Part shown: piece by piece, positions 1 through 9,601 of the stretch
Numbering within the stretch: position 1 is the first letter of the stretch
Layout: each line of letters opens with the position of its first letter
DNA from: Rhypophila decipiens
Lineage: Eukaryota > Ascomycota > Sordariomycetes > Sordariales > Naviculisporaceae
NCBI GenBank assembly: GCA_033297075.1
Contig: MU858327.1
Coordinates: 1-31,297, forward strand
DNA: 31,297 nucleotides
Direction: 5' to 3'
The notes under the pieces: model-generated
What the model was told of the DNA's origin: nothing
Seen by the model: the letters and a program-made list of their open reading frames with translations, nothing else
Databases searched by the model: none
Position numbers and translations under genes: made by a program

Positions 1-2
1 GA

Positions 3-107
3 GCAGGACCGCGCGTTCGACGCTGTAAGAACTGCGGCAAGACTGGCCATAATGTACGAACTTGTCAAGTAGTTTGGGAGACCTCTGAAGATGAGGTTTC
101 AGTATAG
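3..107 (+). CDS. C-terminal end of a pogo/Fot1-type DDE transposase (5' part outside window)
   Basis: Reading from base 3, the frame gives about 34 residues and stops at TAG 105-107. It contains a CCHC zinc knuckle of the form C-x2-C-x4-H-x4-C (CKNCGKTGHNVRTC), preceded by basic residues. Fungal pogo/Fot1 family transposases commonly end in exactly this kind of arginine-flanked knuckle, so I read this as the tail of a DNA transposon whose body lies left of the window. Catalytic DDE residues cannot be seen, so activity cannot be judged. A retrotransposon Gag knuckle is the alternative, but those usually sit inside a longer protein rather than some 20 residues before a stop codon. Confidence 0.6.
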   Translation, partial: AGPRVRRCKNCGKTGHNVRTCQVVWETSEDEVSV

Positions 108-179
108 TTTGGATTGATTAAGGGTGGTGGTGTATGTAAATGCCGTTATAAAAATTATGCAGTGGTGGAAAGTGCGTCT

Positions 180-206
180 TCCGCTATGCTGTGTCATCCG
201 CTATGC
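180..206. repeat. Direct repeat of TCCGCTATGC (180-189, 197-206)
   Basis: Two identical 10-nt copies separated by 7 nt. Short subterminal repeats like these can be transposase binding sites in Tc1/mariner and pogo elements; that role here is inference. Confidence 0.6.
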
Positions 207-210
207 AAGT

Positions 211-284
211 ACGTTATTTATTCTATTTAATATATATAACGTTATTTATTCTATCCTATAAAGGCATTTATTCTATCCTATAAA
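211..284. repeat. Overlapping AT-rich direct repeats
   Basis: The 16-mer ACGTTATTTATTCTAT occurs at 211-226 and again at 239-254. Overlapping its second copy, a 19-mer (ATTTATTCTATCCTATAAA) occurs at 244-262 and 266-284. The copies are identical, so the array looks recently duplicated rather than decayed. Confidence 0.75.
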
Positions 285-350
285 TATATTTATTATTTAA
301 TCTTTAGGGGGTTTGGGGGCTTGCCCCTATAAAAACCTATTCTACACTTT

Positions 351-1123
351 TTCCACCTAAATTTACTCGGAAGTGAAGTATTGCTTACTTTATGAGGTGG
401 TAGCTTGCGTGCCTCGTCAGGGTATTTTACAAAGTCGGGCAAGAGCATCTTGGCAAGAGTCGGCCTCGACGACTTTTCCCTTGATAACTTTTTGATAGTG
501 GAGTCTTGGCGAGACTAGATGCCGTGCCGGACTGTTGATGCGGCTCGTGACGTGTACCGTATCACAGAGAGCACACCGGTGGCAGTGGCGGCGGCAGTGA
601 TGGCCGATATTTCCTGCAAAAGAGAGTGAAGCTGGCCGGTTGATCTCGGCCCGACAACGAGCAGATAAAAGTGTCAGACCGGACCCGTAAACCCGTGAAT
701 GTCCAAACGGGTGTGTGAGAGAGAAGCAGAAGGATGAGAAGGATCAACTTATTCAAAGGTCAAAAGTCAGAAGTGGTGAGCCATATTTCTGCTTGGTGGA
801 GAGTGTGGCCGGATACAGCGTGGAAGCTGCGATTTCCGGAATCGCTGCCGTGGGTTTCTGGTCATGTTTCGGGAATTTACCCGCAACGCCGGCGCGCCCA
901 GCGAACGGAGACAATTGTGCCCCGCCCACGACGGGAGCCCCCCATCTCCGTGAGTGAGGGGAAGAACAAAACCGTGGTAAGAAAGGAGGAGAGCTCAACC
1001 GACACTTTTTCTCTTTGAATTTACTTTCTTCAGTAAATCTTTTTACTACCTCCAAGTTGTAGTTATTCACCCACGAATCCCAAGAAAGACACTTGTTTTC
1101 GAGTTGCACACGGTAACAAAGTC
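351..1123. other. Intergenic region upstream of the xylose dehydrogenase-like gene
   Basis: No coding sequence is supportable here; open frames on both strands are short and overlap each other. The last 100-150 bases before the ATG at 1124 presumably hold the promoter and 5' leader, but I see no clear TATA box. Confidence 0.5.
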
Positions 1124-2360
1124 ATGGCGTCATCATCTCCATTCACTGTAAAGTGGGGCATCATGGCCACCGGATGGATTGCCGAGAGTGAGTTGAGTGA
1201 TGAAGCCCTCAAAACATCAGACTTCACTGCTAACGATACTTTTTACAGCGTTCGTCAAGGATCTACTCTGCAACCCGGCCTGCCGTGATGTTAGCGATGT
1301 GCGGCACGAGGTTGTTGCCGTCGCCTCGTCAAGCAACAAACAGAGGGCCGAAGAGTTCATCTCCAAGGTGAAGGCTCCCAGCTCAACCAAGGCATATGGA
1401 TCCTATGCAGAGCTGGTGGCCGACTCCGACATCGACATTGTCTACGTCGCCACGCCCCACAGCCATCACTTCCAGAATGCCATGCTCGCCCTCGAAGCCG
1501 GCAAGAATGTCTTGTGCGAAAAGGCCCTGACAGTCACGGCCTCCCAGAGCCGCAAGCTCATCGAGACGGCCAAGGCCAAGGGCGTCTTCTTTATGGAGGC
1601 CGTATGGACCCGTTACTTTCCGCTAAGCATCAAGGTCAGGGAACTGATCAAGGAGGGCGCCATCGGCACTGTGTACCGTGTAGTTGCCGACCTGTCCCTT
1701 GGCAATGATGCCCCCGACGGCAAGGTCACGTTTGCCGACTCGCACCGCATGGTCAACCCAGATCTCGCTGGCGGTGCCCTGTTGGACCTTGGCATCTACT
1801 CCCTGACCTGGGTCTTCCAGACGCTGTATCACTTGCAGGAGGAGAAGGAGACGCCCAACGTCGTCGCTGCCATCAACAAGTACCACACCGGAGCCGACGA
1901 GACGACCAGCATCATCGTTCAGTTCCCCAAGCACAAGAGCATGGGTATCGCTCTGACCTCTCTGCGCGTGGCCACCGATGTGGACGGGCACAAGTCTTCG
2001 GGCCCTGCCATCAAGATCCAGGGGTCTGAAGGCGAGATTCACGTCATGGGGCCGGCATACCGTCCTCTGCAGTACAAGGTCATCAAGAAGGACTCTGCCG
2101 GACAAGTCGAAGTGGTCGACTGCCCGATCCCGAGAGACGAGGAGCGCGACTTTGGCCAGGGCATGTTCTGGGAGGCTGACGAGTGTGCTCGCTGCCTGCG
2201 AGACGGCAAGAAGGAGAGCGCGACTCTGCCGTGGAGCGAGAGCATCGTCATCATGGAGGTCATGGAGGAGGCGCTGAAGCAGGGCGGCGTACAGTATCCC
2301 GAGCTGATCACGACTGATGTTTATGACGCCCAGAGCCCGCTCAACACTGGAAAGAGGTAA
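1124..2360 (+). CDS. xyd1: D-xylose 1-dehydrogenase (NADP+)-like oxidoreductase, Gfo/Idh/MocA family
   Basis: Exons are 1124-1187 and 1249-2360, giving 391 residues. The 61-nt intron has a GTGAGT donor, CTAAC branch site and ACAG acceptor. Splicing creates Thr22 and joins the N-terminal Rossmann segment (WGIMATGWIAE, residues 11-21, the dinucleotide-binding loop) to FVKDLLCNPACRDV. Further family marks are HSHHF, the EKA form of the EKP motif (Lys113, the expected catalytic lysine), MEAVWTRYFP, HRMVNPDLAGG, and LLDLGIY with Tyr205 matching the active-site tyrosine of dimeric dihydrodiol dehydrogenases. The C-terminus (MFWEADECARCLRDGK, then PELITTDVYD) closely resembles Trichoderma reesei Xyd1, which oxidises D-xylose to xylonolactone with NADP+. 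The ATG at 1124 has G at -3. Many ascomycetes carry several paralogues of this family, so the exact sugar or diol substrate is inferred. No peroxisomal or signal sequence is visible, so a cytosolic enzyme is likely. Confidence 0.93.
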
Positions 2361-3783
2361 TCAGTCGGTAGAACCTATACATGTCATATGAAATATAGAA
2401 AATAGTAATGGGAAGACTTTTGGATCTGTTTACCGAGTACTTGACAGTTGTTGATCAATCTCACTGTCTGTAAAGAGCTTGGCACCAAAATGGAGAAACG
2501 ATAAGGGGCTCCACACCCAAGATCTTATCGATAAGAAAAATAATCAATTACACGTACGTACGGTAATACACGTGTACGGTGGTGTGGAGCACTCACGGAG
2601 CAAATTACCCCTCCCCCTCCTCACTGCTCCCAGACTGCCAACCCCAAGCTGCGACCCGACCCGGCCCTTTTCCAACCTTAACCCAACCGCAGGCCACCAG
2701 CTCCGAACCACTGACAAGCGTTGCGACGGGCAGAAGTGAACCACGGCTCAGGTACCTCTGTGCTATCCGTGAGCCGTACTGCTACTTCACACTCACTCCA
2801 CTAACACTTTTTCCGTCTGGTGGAATATCTCGACAGGGATCCAGGTTCTTATTTCTCTGCCGTCCAGAGTGACAAACCCAAGATCTTGATCCGTGGCACC
2901 AGACCCGACCCGACGACCTAGATTGACCTCACTTCACCTCTTTTTTTACCTCATTCTCCGACTCCCAAACCAAATAAGGCTGTCCACCGGGTCTGGGATC
3001 GGTGACTGTCTCCGTCCCTCTCTGTCAAACGTCACCGTTTGTTGATTGTGGACGCTAGGAACAAGGTTTAGTTCATTCTTCCCGATTTCTCAAGGAATCA
3101 GGGAGAAACGGTACATTTTATAGGTATACACCCCATTTCCTTGTTCCTTTCCTTGGTCGTACAAACTGTCATCGATCCCCCACCCTTCTGTTCCCCAGCC
3201 TTGGACCTTGCATATAGGGCAAAGAGGAGAGACCAACGCAGAGACACACAGGGAAATTTTGAGAGAATTAAGAGAAAAGTTGACGCTGTACATACCGCCT
3301 TCCCTCTTCCCGTGCCAAGTGTCATCAGCCCTTACAAATCCTTCTCGGCCTGCATCTGGCTGTCTGCACTTTTTGAGGTCTCTGTCTTAGCGGCCCTGTC
3401 CCCCCATCACATCATCCACACCACGTACTGATGAGCGCTCGCCTACAAGGTATAACCCAAGTACACCTTCGAACCGGCGGTCAGCCCAAGAGCACAGCAT
3501 CGGCCGTACCTTAGCTGCCGCGTGTCCCAAAGGTGACCCGGACAGACCAAGAATCGACTCCCCGAATACCATCTGAACGCCGAGGTGTGCCTGTCTGCTG
3601 CGGCCTGACAAGAGCCCCCAAACTCTCGGAAAAGGCCTACGACGTGCCCAAGTTGGGCAACAGTCGTCAGTCGGGACGAACATAGTGACTGTCGGGAGAC
3701 GTCCTCACCTGCCGTGCATCTCGCCTTGCTGCTCCTGCAGGCTAGATACCTAACCTTGGCCTGCCCCGATCGCCCTGGCCTGC
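2361..3783. other. Intergenic region between xyd1-like gene and trm9
   Basis: This 1.4 kb stretch contains the 3' untranslated region of the dehydrogenase gene and the promoter and leader of trm9. Several pyrimidine-rich patches occur (for example around 2940-2960 and 3010-3030), typical of fungal promoters. Short open frames on both strands show no protein-like composition. I see no RNA gene or clear TATA element. Confidence 0.5.
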
Positions 3784-5046
3784 ATGCCCTTGCATCTCTG
3801 CCGTGATAGCCATACTCCCGCGGTGATGTCACCGCTGTCCTCTTCCTCCCTCCCCTCCGCCTCAGCAGCGCCGGCCGTGGCAGAGATAGTCGCAGTCGGC
3901 CACGATGCGGGTGAGGAGGCGGCAGCCGCAAGCGCAGAGGCCTATGAACGTGAACACGTCCATGGCGTGTACGAGGCCATCGCGCCTCACTTCTCGTCCA
4001 CACGGTACAAGCCATGGCCTGTCGTGGCCCAGTACCTGAACACGCAGCGTCCCGGTGCCGTAGGGCTCGACGTTGGCTGTGGCAATGGCAAGTACCTGGC
4101 GGTCAACCGGTCTGTATACATGGTTGGGTCTGATCGGAGCTCCAACCTGGTCTCGCTGGCGAGGAGTCATGTTGCCCGCGGGGGTTCAACGGCGATGGAT
4201 GTCGATGCCCAGGCGGGAAGCAGTAAGAAGAGCAAAAAACAAGCGCAACCCAAAAAGAAACAGGGAGGGAAAGATGAAGGTGAAGTAGCCGATGTTGCCG
4301 AGAAACCAGCGGTAGCCGCCCCAGCCACATCAGACGTCCTTGTAGCCGACGGTCTCTCGCTTCCCTTCCGCAACCACTCGGCCGATTTTGTCATTTGTGT
4401 GGCCGTTGTCCACCACATGTCAACGAGGGCTAGAAGACAGGATGCAGTTCGGCAGTTGCTGAAATGCGTCGTTGTGCCACCCACACACCTCGCCACAGCC
4501 GGTGGAGTCGCTGATCCAGACGAGATCATTGCCAGAGGGGGCACGGTACTGGTGTACGTATGGGCCTTGGAGCAGGGAGGCAGCCGGCGCGGCTGGGACG
4601 AAGGTGGAGAGCAGGATCTGCTGGTACCTTGGGTTATGAAGCAGAGCCAGGCCCAGCAGGGCCAAGGGGAGAAGCAGTCCAAAAAGGCCAAAGGTGGTCC
4701 TCGATCGGGGGGGCCAGGTCAAGGCCCCGGTCCCGAGGGGAAGGACATCATTACCGCCGCCGTCACCGCCGCTACCTCCACTAGCGGTGAGAAGCAAGAA
4801 CAAAAACCTACATCACCTTTGGCAGATGGAGGAGGTGATGGGGGAGGAAGTAAGGAGGACACGAACACCACAAGACTCACCGAATCTGGTCCTGACCCTG
4901 ACCCCAGCACCGTCTTCAACCGCTACTACCACCTATACAGGAAAGGCGAGTTGGAAGAGGACGTGCTGGCGGTCGGGGGGGTCGTCGTCAAGAGCGGCTA
5001 TGATAGAGATAACTGGTGGGTTGTCTGTGCCCCTGGAACCAGTTAG
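3784..5046 (+). CDS. trm9: tRNA (carboxymethyluridine-34-5-O) methyltransferase Trm9
   Basis: An intronless frame of 420 codons from 3784. Trm9, with its activator Trm112, uses S-adenosylmethionine to methylate cm5U to mcm5U at the wobble base of tRNAs such as Arg(UCU) and Glu(UUC), in the cytoplasm. Diagnostic blocks are EREHVHGVYEAIAPHFSSTR (55-74) with YKPWPVV (75-81), SAM motif I GLDVGCGNGKY (94-104), GSDRSSNL (115-122), VADGLSLPFRN (187-197), VAVVHHMSTRARR (206-218), WALEQGGSRRGW (260-271) and the C-terminal RYYHLYRKGELEED ... RDNWWVV (380-414). It is far longer than yeast Trm9 (279 residues) because of an N-terminal extension and two low-complexity insertions: Lys/Ala-rich at about 135-183 and Gly/Gln/Lys-rich at about 286-375. 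The ATG at 3784 has T at -3; the in-frame ATG at 3826 (residue 15, G at -3) is at least as likely to be the true start. Confidence 0.95.
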   Translation: MPLHLCRDSHTPAVMSPLSSSSLPSASAAPAVAEIVAVGHDAGEEAAAASAEAYEREHVHGVYEAIAPHFSSTRYKPWPVVAQYLNTQRPGAVGLDVGCGNGKYLAVNRSVYMVGSDRSSNLVSLARSHVARGGSTAMDVDAQAGSSKKSKKQAQPKKKQGGKDEGEVADVAEKPAVAAPATSDVLVADGLSLPFRNHSADFVICVAVVHHMSTRARRQDAVRQLLKCVVVPPTHLATAGGVADPDEIIARGGTVLVYVWALEQGGSRRGWDEGGEQDLLVPWVMKQSQAQQGQGEKQSKKAKGGPRSGGPGQGPGPEGKDIITAAVTAATSTSGEKQEQKPTSPLADGGGDGGGSKEDTNTTRLTESGPDPDPSTVFNRYYHLYRKGELEEDVLAVGGVVVKSGYDRDNWWVVCAPGTS

Positions 5047-6313
5047 CGGCGATACAAGGGTCGACCAGACAGCAAAATGACATGAGGATTTATTGGATGA
5101 TGGTCTCAGCTACCGAGGTGTGATGTTGTGTGTGAACTGACTCGCGAGTGGTTGAGAACGTTCCTCTGGCTTCGCTTCTGGTCCATGCCCATGTCTATTT
5201 CGCCACCGCCGCTCATTCTGTCACCATCAACCCGTTTGAACTCGCCGTGAGTGGATGAGATGAGTTGCGGTGTGCAGATGAACGATTCACGGTTCGTCGA
5301 TACCAGGAAAAGGATGAGCTGAACATCACAATCTTCTGACTCGTCGGTGGTTCACCTATCTGGGGCATGGTTGAGATCGACTCGCGGTGTGCTGAGGTGA
5401 ACATGTTTCCTTTTTCTTCTGTCTTGAGCTGACCTTTCATTACTATTGGTTTCGACTTGATCAACAGTGAGTCATGTCACTTACTCTTCTTGGCTTCGAG
5501 TGCCATTCTGGCATCCTCATTCGCACTGCAACATCAACAGTTACTGCCGTCACCGAGGTTTCTCACGAGTGGCTATCTGCGCATGTGCGATCAAACGAAT
5601 CAAGCAGGAGAGAGAAAAAGGAAGCGATGAGGTCTGGAATCTCGGCGGGCCACACGATCCGCCAGCCAGTCAGTGGCGGCCCTCCTTGTCCTACATCAAG
5701 CAACAAATCCCTAGATCAATTCATCCATCCATCCAGTCCCTGTACTTCCCAAGCGAAGTAGTGTAACCCTGAGATCTCGCATGAGTACACTACGTAAGTG
5801 AAGTGAGTGACTGACTGGTTCTAGAAAGCCAGATGTTGTTGACCAACCAGACGTACGTTTCCTTCACACCTAATTACACCCCGGAATAATAAGATCTAGC
5901 CCACACGGTGGTGGTGGCACACATCTGGCTACATACTGCTTTCTGTTGTCACATGGGGTTAGCTCCTAATTATCGATCTCACTTTGGAAGTCTTGTTTCT
6001 TTTTTGTTGGATGACAGGAAAAGATACACTTGAGAAGACAGACAGACTATCACCACACCCACCACACACAACCTGGGTATTATACCCTCCTAGCACCCCT
6101 GATATCGGTCTCCCGCTCGGTAGGTAGGCCAGCCAGGTCTCGCGAGGTACGTCCCGAGCCTAATGTACGGACCTATCTATCGCATTGACCGAGCGGCCGA
6201 AATTGCCATATTAACCACACCAGACAAAACACACGGAGGACAAGATTGGCTGGCTGTATCATTCTTCTTGAGTTTATTTATTTGTCCGTCCCTATAATAA
6301 CATCAATAGTATA

Positions 6314-6359
6314 CTATACTATACCTACCTACCTACCTATCTACCTACGTATAGTATAG
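6314..6359. repeat. Inverted repeat flanking a CCTA-type microsatellite
   Basis: CTATACTATAC at 6314-6324 is the exact reverse complement of GTATAGTATAG at 6349-6359. The 24-nt interval is an imperfect CTAC tetranucleotide array. The whole could fold into an 11-bp hairpin. Confidence 0.75.
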
Positions 6360-7217
6360 GGGTATTTGCGTAAGTAAGCCTTATCATAAAAGACCAGAGG
6401 ACGGAAATCAACAATAAAAGATGGGAATACATACAAAAAGCTTCTATGTTATTGTCTCTCTCTATATGTCTCTATTCTACCTACTTAGCTACTCTATTGT
6501 TACTTATTTTTATTTACCTTCCTATCTGTTTTGTTGTTTTGTTTTGTTTTGTCTAATCCTCTTTATTGGAGCCTGAACCAAACATACCGAAGGAAGGAAA
6601 ATTTTTTTTGGTAGCGAATACGTGATATACACAGAAAGGCAGACAGGTAGGTAGATAGTGTATGGGGAGGGTGTGACGGGGACTGGAGAGAAAAGTAAGT
6701 AGCAAAAAGAGAAAAGGAGCAAAGATTAAAACGAAATGGGCTAATGTATGTATGTAACGATGATTATTAGGAATAATGGATGATGGGTACTAGATGAATA
6801 AAGACTAATACTCCTGGAGGGCTGCTCATATCAGTCATCTATTATCTCCCCTCTTTCTTTTTCCTCTTTCTTTTTCCTCTACCCAGTATGTGCTCAGACA
6901 GCATGTTTTTAGAAGATGCCGCAAATATGTAATGTAAACCCGTTAAAACCGTCTGGTTTCTTTCCTCTAGCTCCAAGAAATATGGCAAAGAAAAAAAGCA
7001 AGTCCCTAACTCCCCACATAGATATTTATCATCATGGCTGTGTCTTTTGATAACCATTGAAACCCAAGACGTTAGGAATAGAAAAGAAACTTCGAACTTA
7101 TCAGATAGATTCATACATAATACATTTAGAATAGACAAATATTGAAAGTTAAAGGTAGGTAAGTAGTAGCAGGAAAAATTTAAAAAAGTAATTAAGGTAC
7201 TAGTAAGTGAAGAAAAC

Positions 7218-7292
7218 AAGAAAGAGAAAGAGAAAGAGAAAGAGAAAGGAAAAGGAAAAGGAAAAGGAAAAGGAAAAGAAAAAGAAAAAGAA
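7218..7292. repeat. Uninterrupted 75-nt polypurine microsatellite
   Basis: The run starts with GAAAGA-type units, shifts to GGAAAA-type units and then to GAAAAA units, without a single pyrimidine on the plus strand. If the Myb messenger extends this far, it would appear as a polypyrimidine tract in its 3' untranslated region. Such tracts can form triplex DNA and are slippage-prone; that consequence is inferred. Confidence 0.9.
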
Positions 7293-7635
7293 TAAGAAAA
7301 AGAATAAGAATACATGTGTTCAAGGTATATGGTATGGTATGGTTTCGTTTCCCAGCAAAAAACAAAAGGTAATATGAATGAAAAAAGGGGGCAAGAAAAA
7401 GCGTCAAGTAGGAAAAGGATAACGTCGACCTTGAATAATTCCCGGGCACATTGGTGGGTGGGTGGGATAGGCGGCGAAAAAATAAAAACAAGGGGGAAAG
7501 AGGGAGGAACAGAAGAAATTGAAACCGCCATAACCTACAACACCCGGAGCCACCTCACCGCTTGATCTTCTTCCCCCAATGGATGTTTTGCCCTCTCCCA
7601 TCCCATGGTTCATACATCCCATCATGTGCTATACA

Positions 7636-7655
7636 ATGCCATGCCATGCCATGCC
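7636..7655. repeat. ATGCC pentanucleotide repeat, four copies
   Basis: Four perfect tandem ATGCC units followed by a partial ATCC copy. It lies about 300 nt beyond the Myb stop codon, probably in its 3' untranslated region. Confidence 0.85.
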
Positions 7656-7957
7656 ATCCAAAACAGTCGTTCGTTTGATTCATTTCCGTAAAAATAAAAA
7701 ACAAAAAGACTCCCGCACCAAATGCTTCTGTTTCCTTTTCTCTTTCGATGAGTAAACAAAACTCCCCGCGTCGTGCTGTAAAATCCCGACGACGACAACT
7801 GCAATGGACTGACCTGACTCCGATTCAAATGCCCCCCATCTCGGCAATAACTACTCCGTCTGTACTCCTTGTCCCGTTTTGTAAATGTTGAAAAATGTCA
7901 TATAATCGAGAACCCTTTCTTTTCTCCCTCGCTATTATGTAAAGCCAGTAGTAGGTT

Positions 7958-9601
7958 TTATCTCGATGGTGGGTAACTCCCCATGTCGTCCGGATGGGGC
8001 GGCGGCGGCGGGGGGTAGTATGTTCGTCGTCTGCTCGAGTCGCGACTGCTACTCCCCGGATATTCTGGCGGGCTGTTCCTTCTCTTTGATGGCGGCGGCC
8101 CACCGAATAGTTCCTGCTGTGATGGTGGTGGCGCCTGTTGCTGCTGTTGAGGCGGTGGAGGTGGCGGATACGACGAGAGCGATGGGAGGTAGGGGCCCGG
8201 ACTGGCATTCGCGCTGTGTACGGGGCTTGCGCTCGGTACGCCCATCGAGTAGGCAGGCGTGCTATAAGGGCTAACGCCCGTTGTCAGTTCCGCAACGCTC
8301 GGTAGCATCCCGCCTCGACCCTGGGAGAAGCTGGATGTCTGTATCGGAGCAAGACCAAGTGATGGTCCCGGAAGTCCATAGCCTGGGTCTGCGAGGTCGG
8401 GGGCCATGTAAGATGGTCTAGGTGGTATGCTGTCGCGACGTGCGGCGAGCGGGCGGCTACTCGACAGGGGCGGGGGTATGCCAGGCGATGGCCCATGACC
8501 GCCACGGCCATATCTCGGTGACGGAATGCCTTGTATGTCCCTCGGTAGGCTTCCTTGCGAATGTGAGTGTCCGTGTCCCCGGGACGGTGACGACCGATGA
8601 ATGCCTGGAGGCTCGCCCGCCGCGGGAGTTAGAGAGAAGGGTACAACTCCTGCTCTTCTTGCCATGTCGACCTCTCCCAGCTGCCAATGCATCGCCTCTG
8701 CCGCTCGCCATGGGACTTGCATTTCTTCTGCTACTTTTGCCCACATTTCCGGTTTGAACCTGGGTGAAGGTGCCGTTAGTCTGCGTCTCTTCATGTTGTT
8801 ATGGTTGATGAACAGGACCAGATAAAAAGTGAAGAAAAATAGAGAAAGAAAAAACCCAAAGAACACCTACCTCTCATACAGTCGGGCAAGTTTATTCTTA
8901 CGCTCCTCGTCCCATTCACTGCGTCTCTCGAGGTAATTCTGGTAATGCAGGCGGCAGCTGATTGCGCTCCGTCCGGGCAGCCGCTTCGAAATGTCATCCC
9001 ATTTCATGCCGCTTCCGCGGAGCTCGATGATGAGAGCATCCTCCTCAGGCGACCATTTGCTCTGCTTCTTTGCCGGAGACTCACTTGTGTGGGGCGGCAT
9101 GTTGCGTTTACCGCCGCTGCCTCCGCTTCCCGGCCGCCCCTGAGATGCTCCTCCTCCCCCTGGTGTTCTTCCCACCGGTGGCGCCGCCGAGAGACCCGAC
9201 CCAGTTCCTCCGTACCCCGTTTCTGCCCCTCCTCTGCTGGTGGTAAAGGCTGCGGTACCCGGAGAGGGCGGACCGGGCGCCAGAGCAAACGAAGCTGTTG
9301 TCGAACCGCCCGGGACTATTGTGGATTCCAGGTTCGTCGACGATCGCGGAATCGAGGAGGCGGCGGCGGCGGAGGTGGCGGAAGGTGTGTGATGAGAACC
9401 GGAGGCAGACTCATTTGAGTCGGATCTCTTGAGAAGCGATGCTATATCCACGATGACGGTGTCTCGCCGGGATTTGCCTCGAAGGGCACTACTATCATGT
9501 GCGCCGTCGCGACGTTCCCGACAGGTTATTCGTCTTCTGCCGTGCAAGCTCTGCAATGGGCTGGAAGACGAGAAAGGGGCGAGGTTCGGGGTCTTCAACA
9601 T
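7958..9601 (-). CDS. Myb/SANT-type DNA-binding protein, Pro/Ser-rich
   Basis: Exons read 9601-8871 and 8759-7958 on the minus strand, giving 510 residues. The 111-nt intron (8870-8760) has a GTAGGT donor, a CTAAC branch site and a CCAG acceptor, and splits the Arg244 codon. Residues 181-224 form the first Myb repeat (KWSPEEDALI, W183, W201, then KRLPGRSAISCRLHYQNYL). A second repeat spans about 228-272, with W230, W250 and W269 at Myb-like spacing. Splicing is needed to complete this second repeat, which supports the intron. The N-terminal 170 residues are Ser/Gly/Ala-rich and disordered-looking. The C-terminal 240 residues are Pro/Ser-rich with a PPPPPPQQQQQAPPP tract and a KRR patch, a layout typical of nuclear regulators. 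It is probably a sequence-specific nuclear transcription factor; target genes are unknown. The start ATG has a weak context (T at -3), but I see no better upstream or in-frame start before the Myb domain. I do not recognise a named orthologue. Confidence 0.9.

Larger units (their letters stand above)
108..350. mobile_element. AT-rich 3' non-coding end of the transposon, right boundary undefined
   Basis: Downstream of the transposase stop the sequence becomes AT-rich and repetitive. It includes a duplicated 10-mer, overlapping direct repeats, and a G-run/C-run motif at 306-328 (AGGGGG ... GCCCCT) of the sort often seen in fungal repeat DNA. I read it as the subterminal region of the element. 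I could not identify the terminal inverted repeat or the flanking TA target duplication, so the end at about 350 is only where the composition changes. Confidence 0.35.
5047..7957. other. Long convergent intergenic region, low-complexity rich
   Basis: The 3' ends of trm9 (+) and the Myb gene (-) face each other across 2.9 kb, much more than two fungal 3' untranslated regions normally need. I find no convincing protein gene; an open frame at 5474-5761 (95 codons) has no recognisable family. The region holds a degenerate repeat cluster at about 5090-5440, a hairpin around a CCTA-type microsatellite at 6314-6359, a 75-nt pure purine run at 7218-7292 and a pentanucleotide repeat at 7636-7655. A non-coding transcript is possible but not shown. 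Confidence 0.5.

Noticed and set aside
3443..4015. 190-codon minus-strand frame
   Set aside because: Arg/Pro/Leu-rich shadow lying opposite the trm9 start and promoter.
5474..5761. 95-codon plus-strand frame in the convergent gap
   Set aside because: No recognisable family, and a competing frame overlaps it over the same bases.
6842..7531. 229-codon minus-strand frame
   Set aside because: Much of it is Phe/Ser/Pro repeats translated from the polypurine microsatellite at 7218-7292; it is a repeat artefact.
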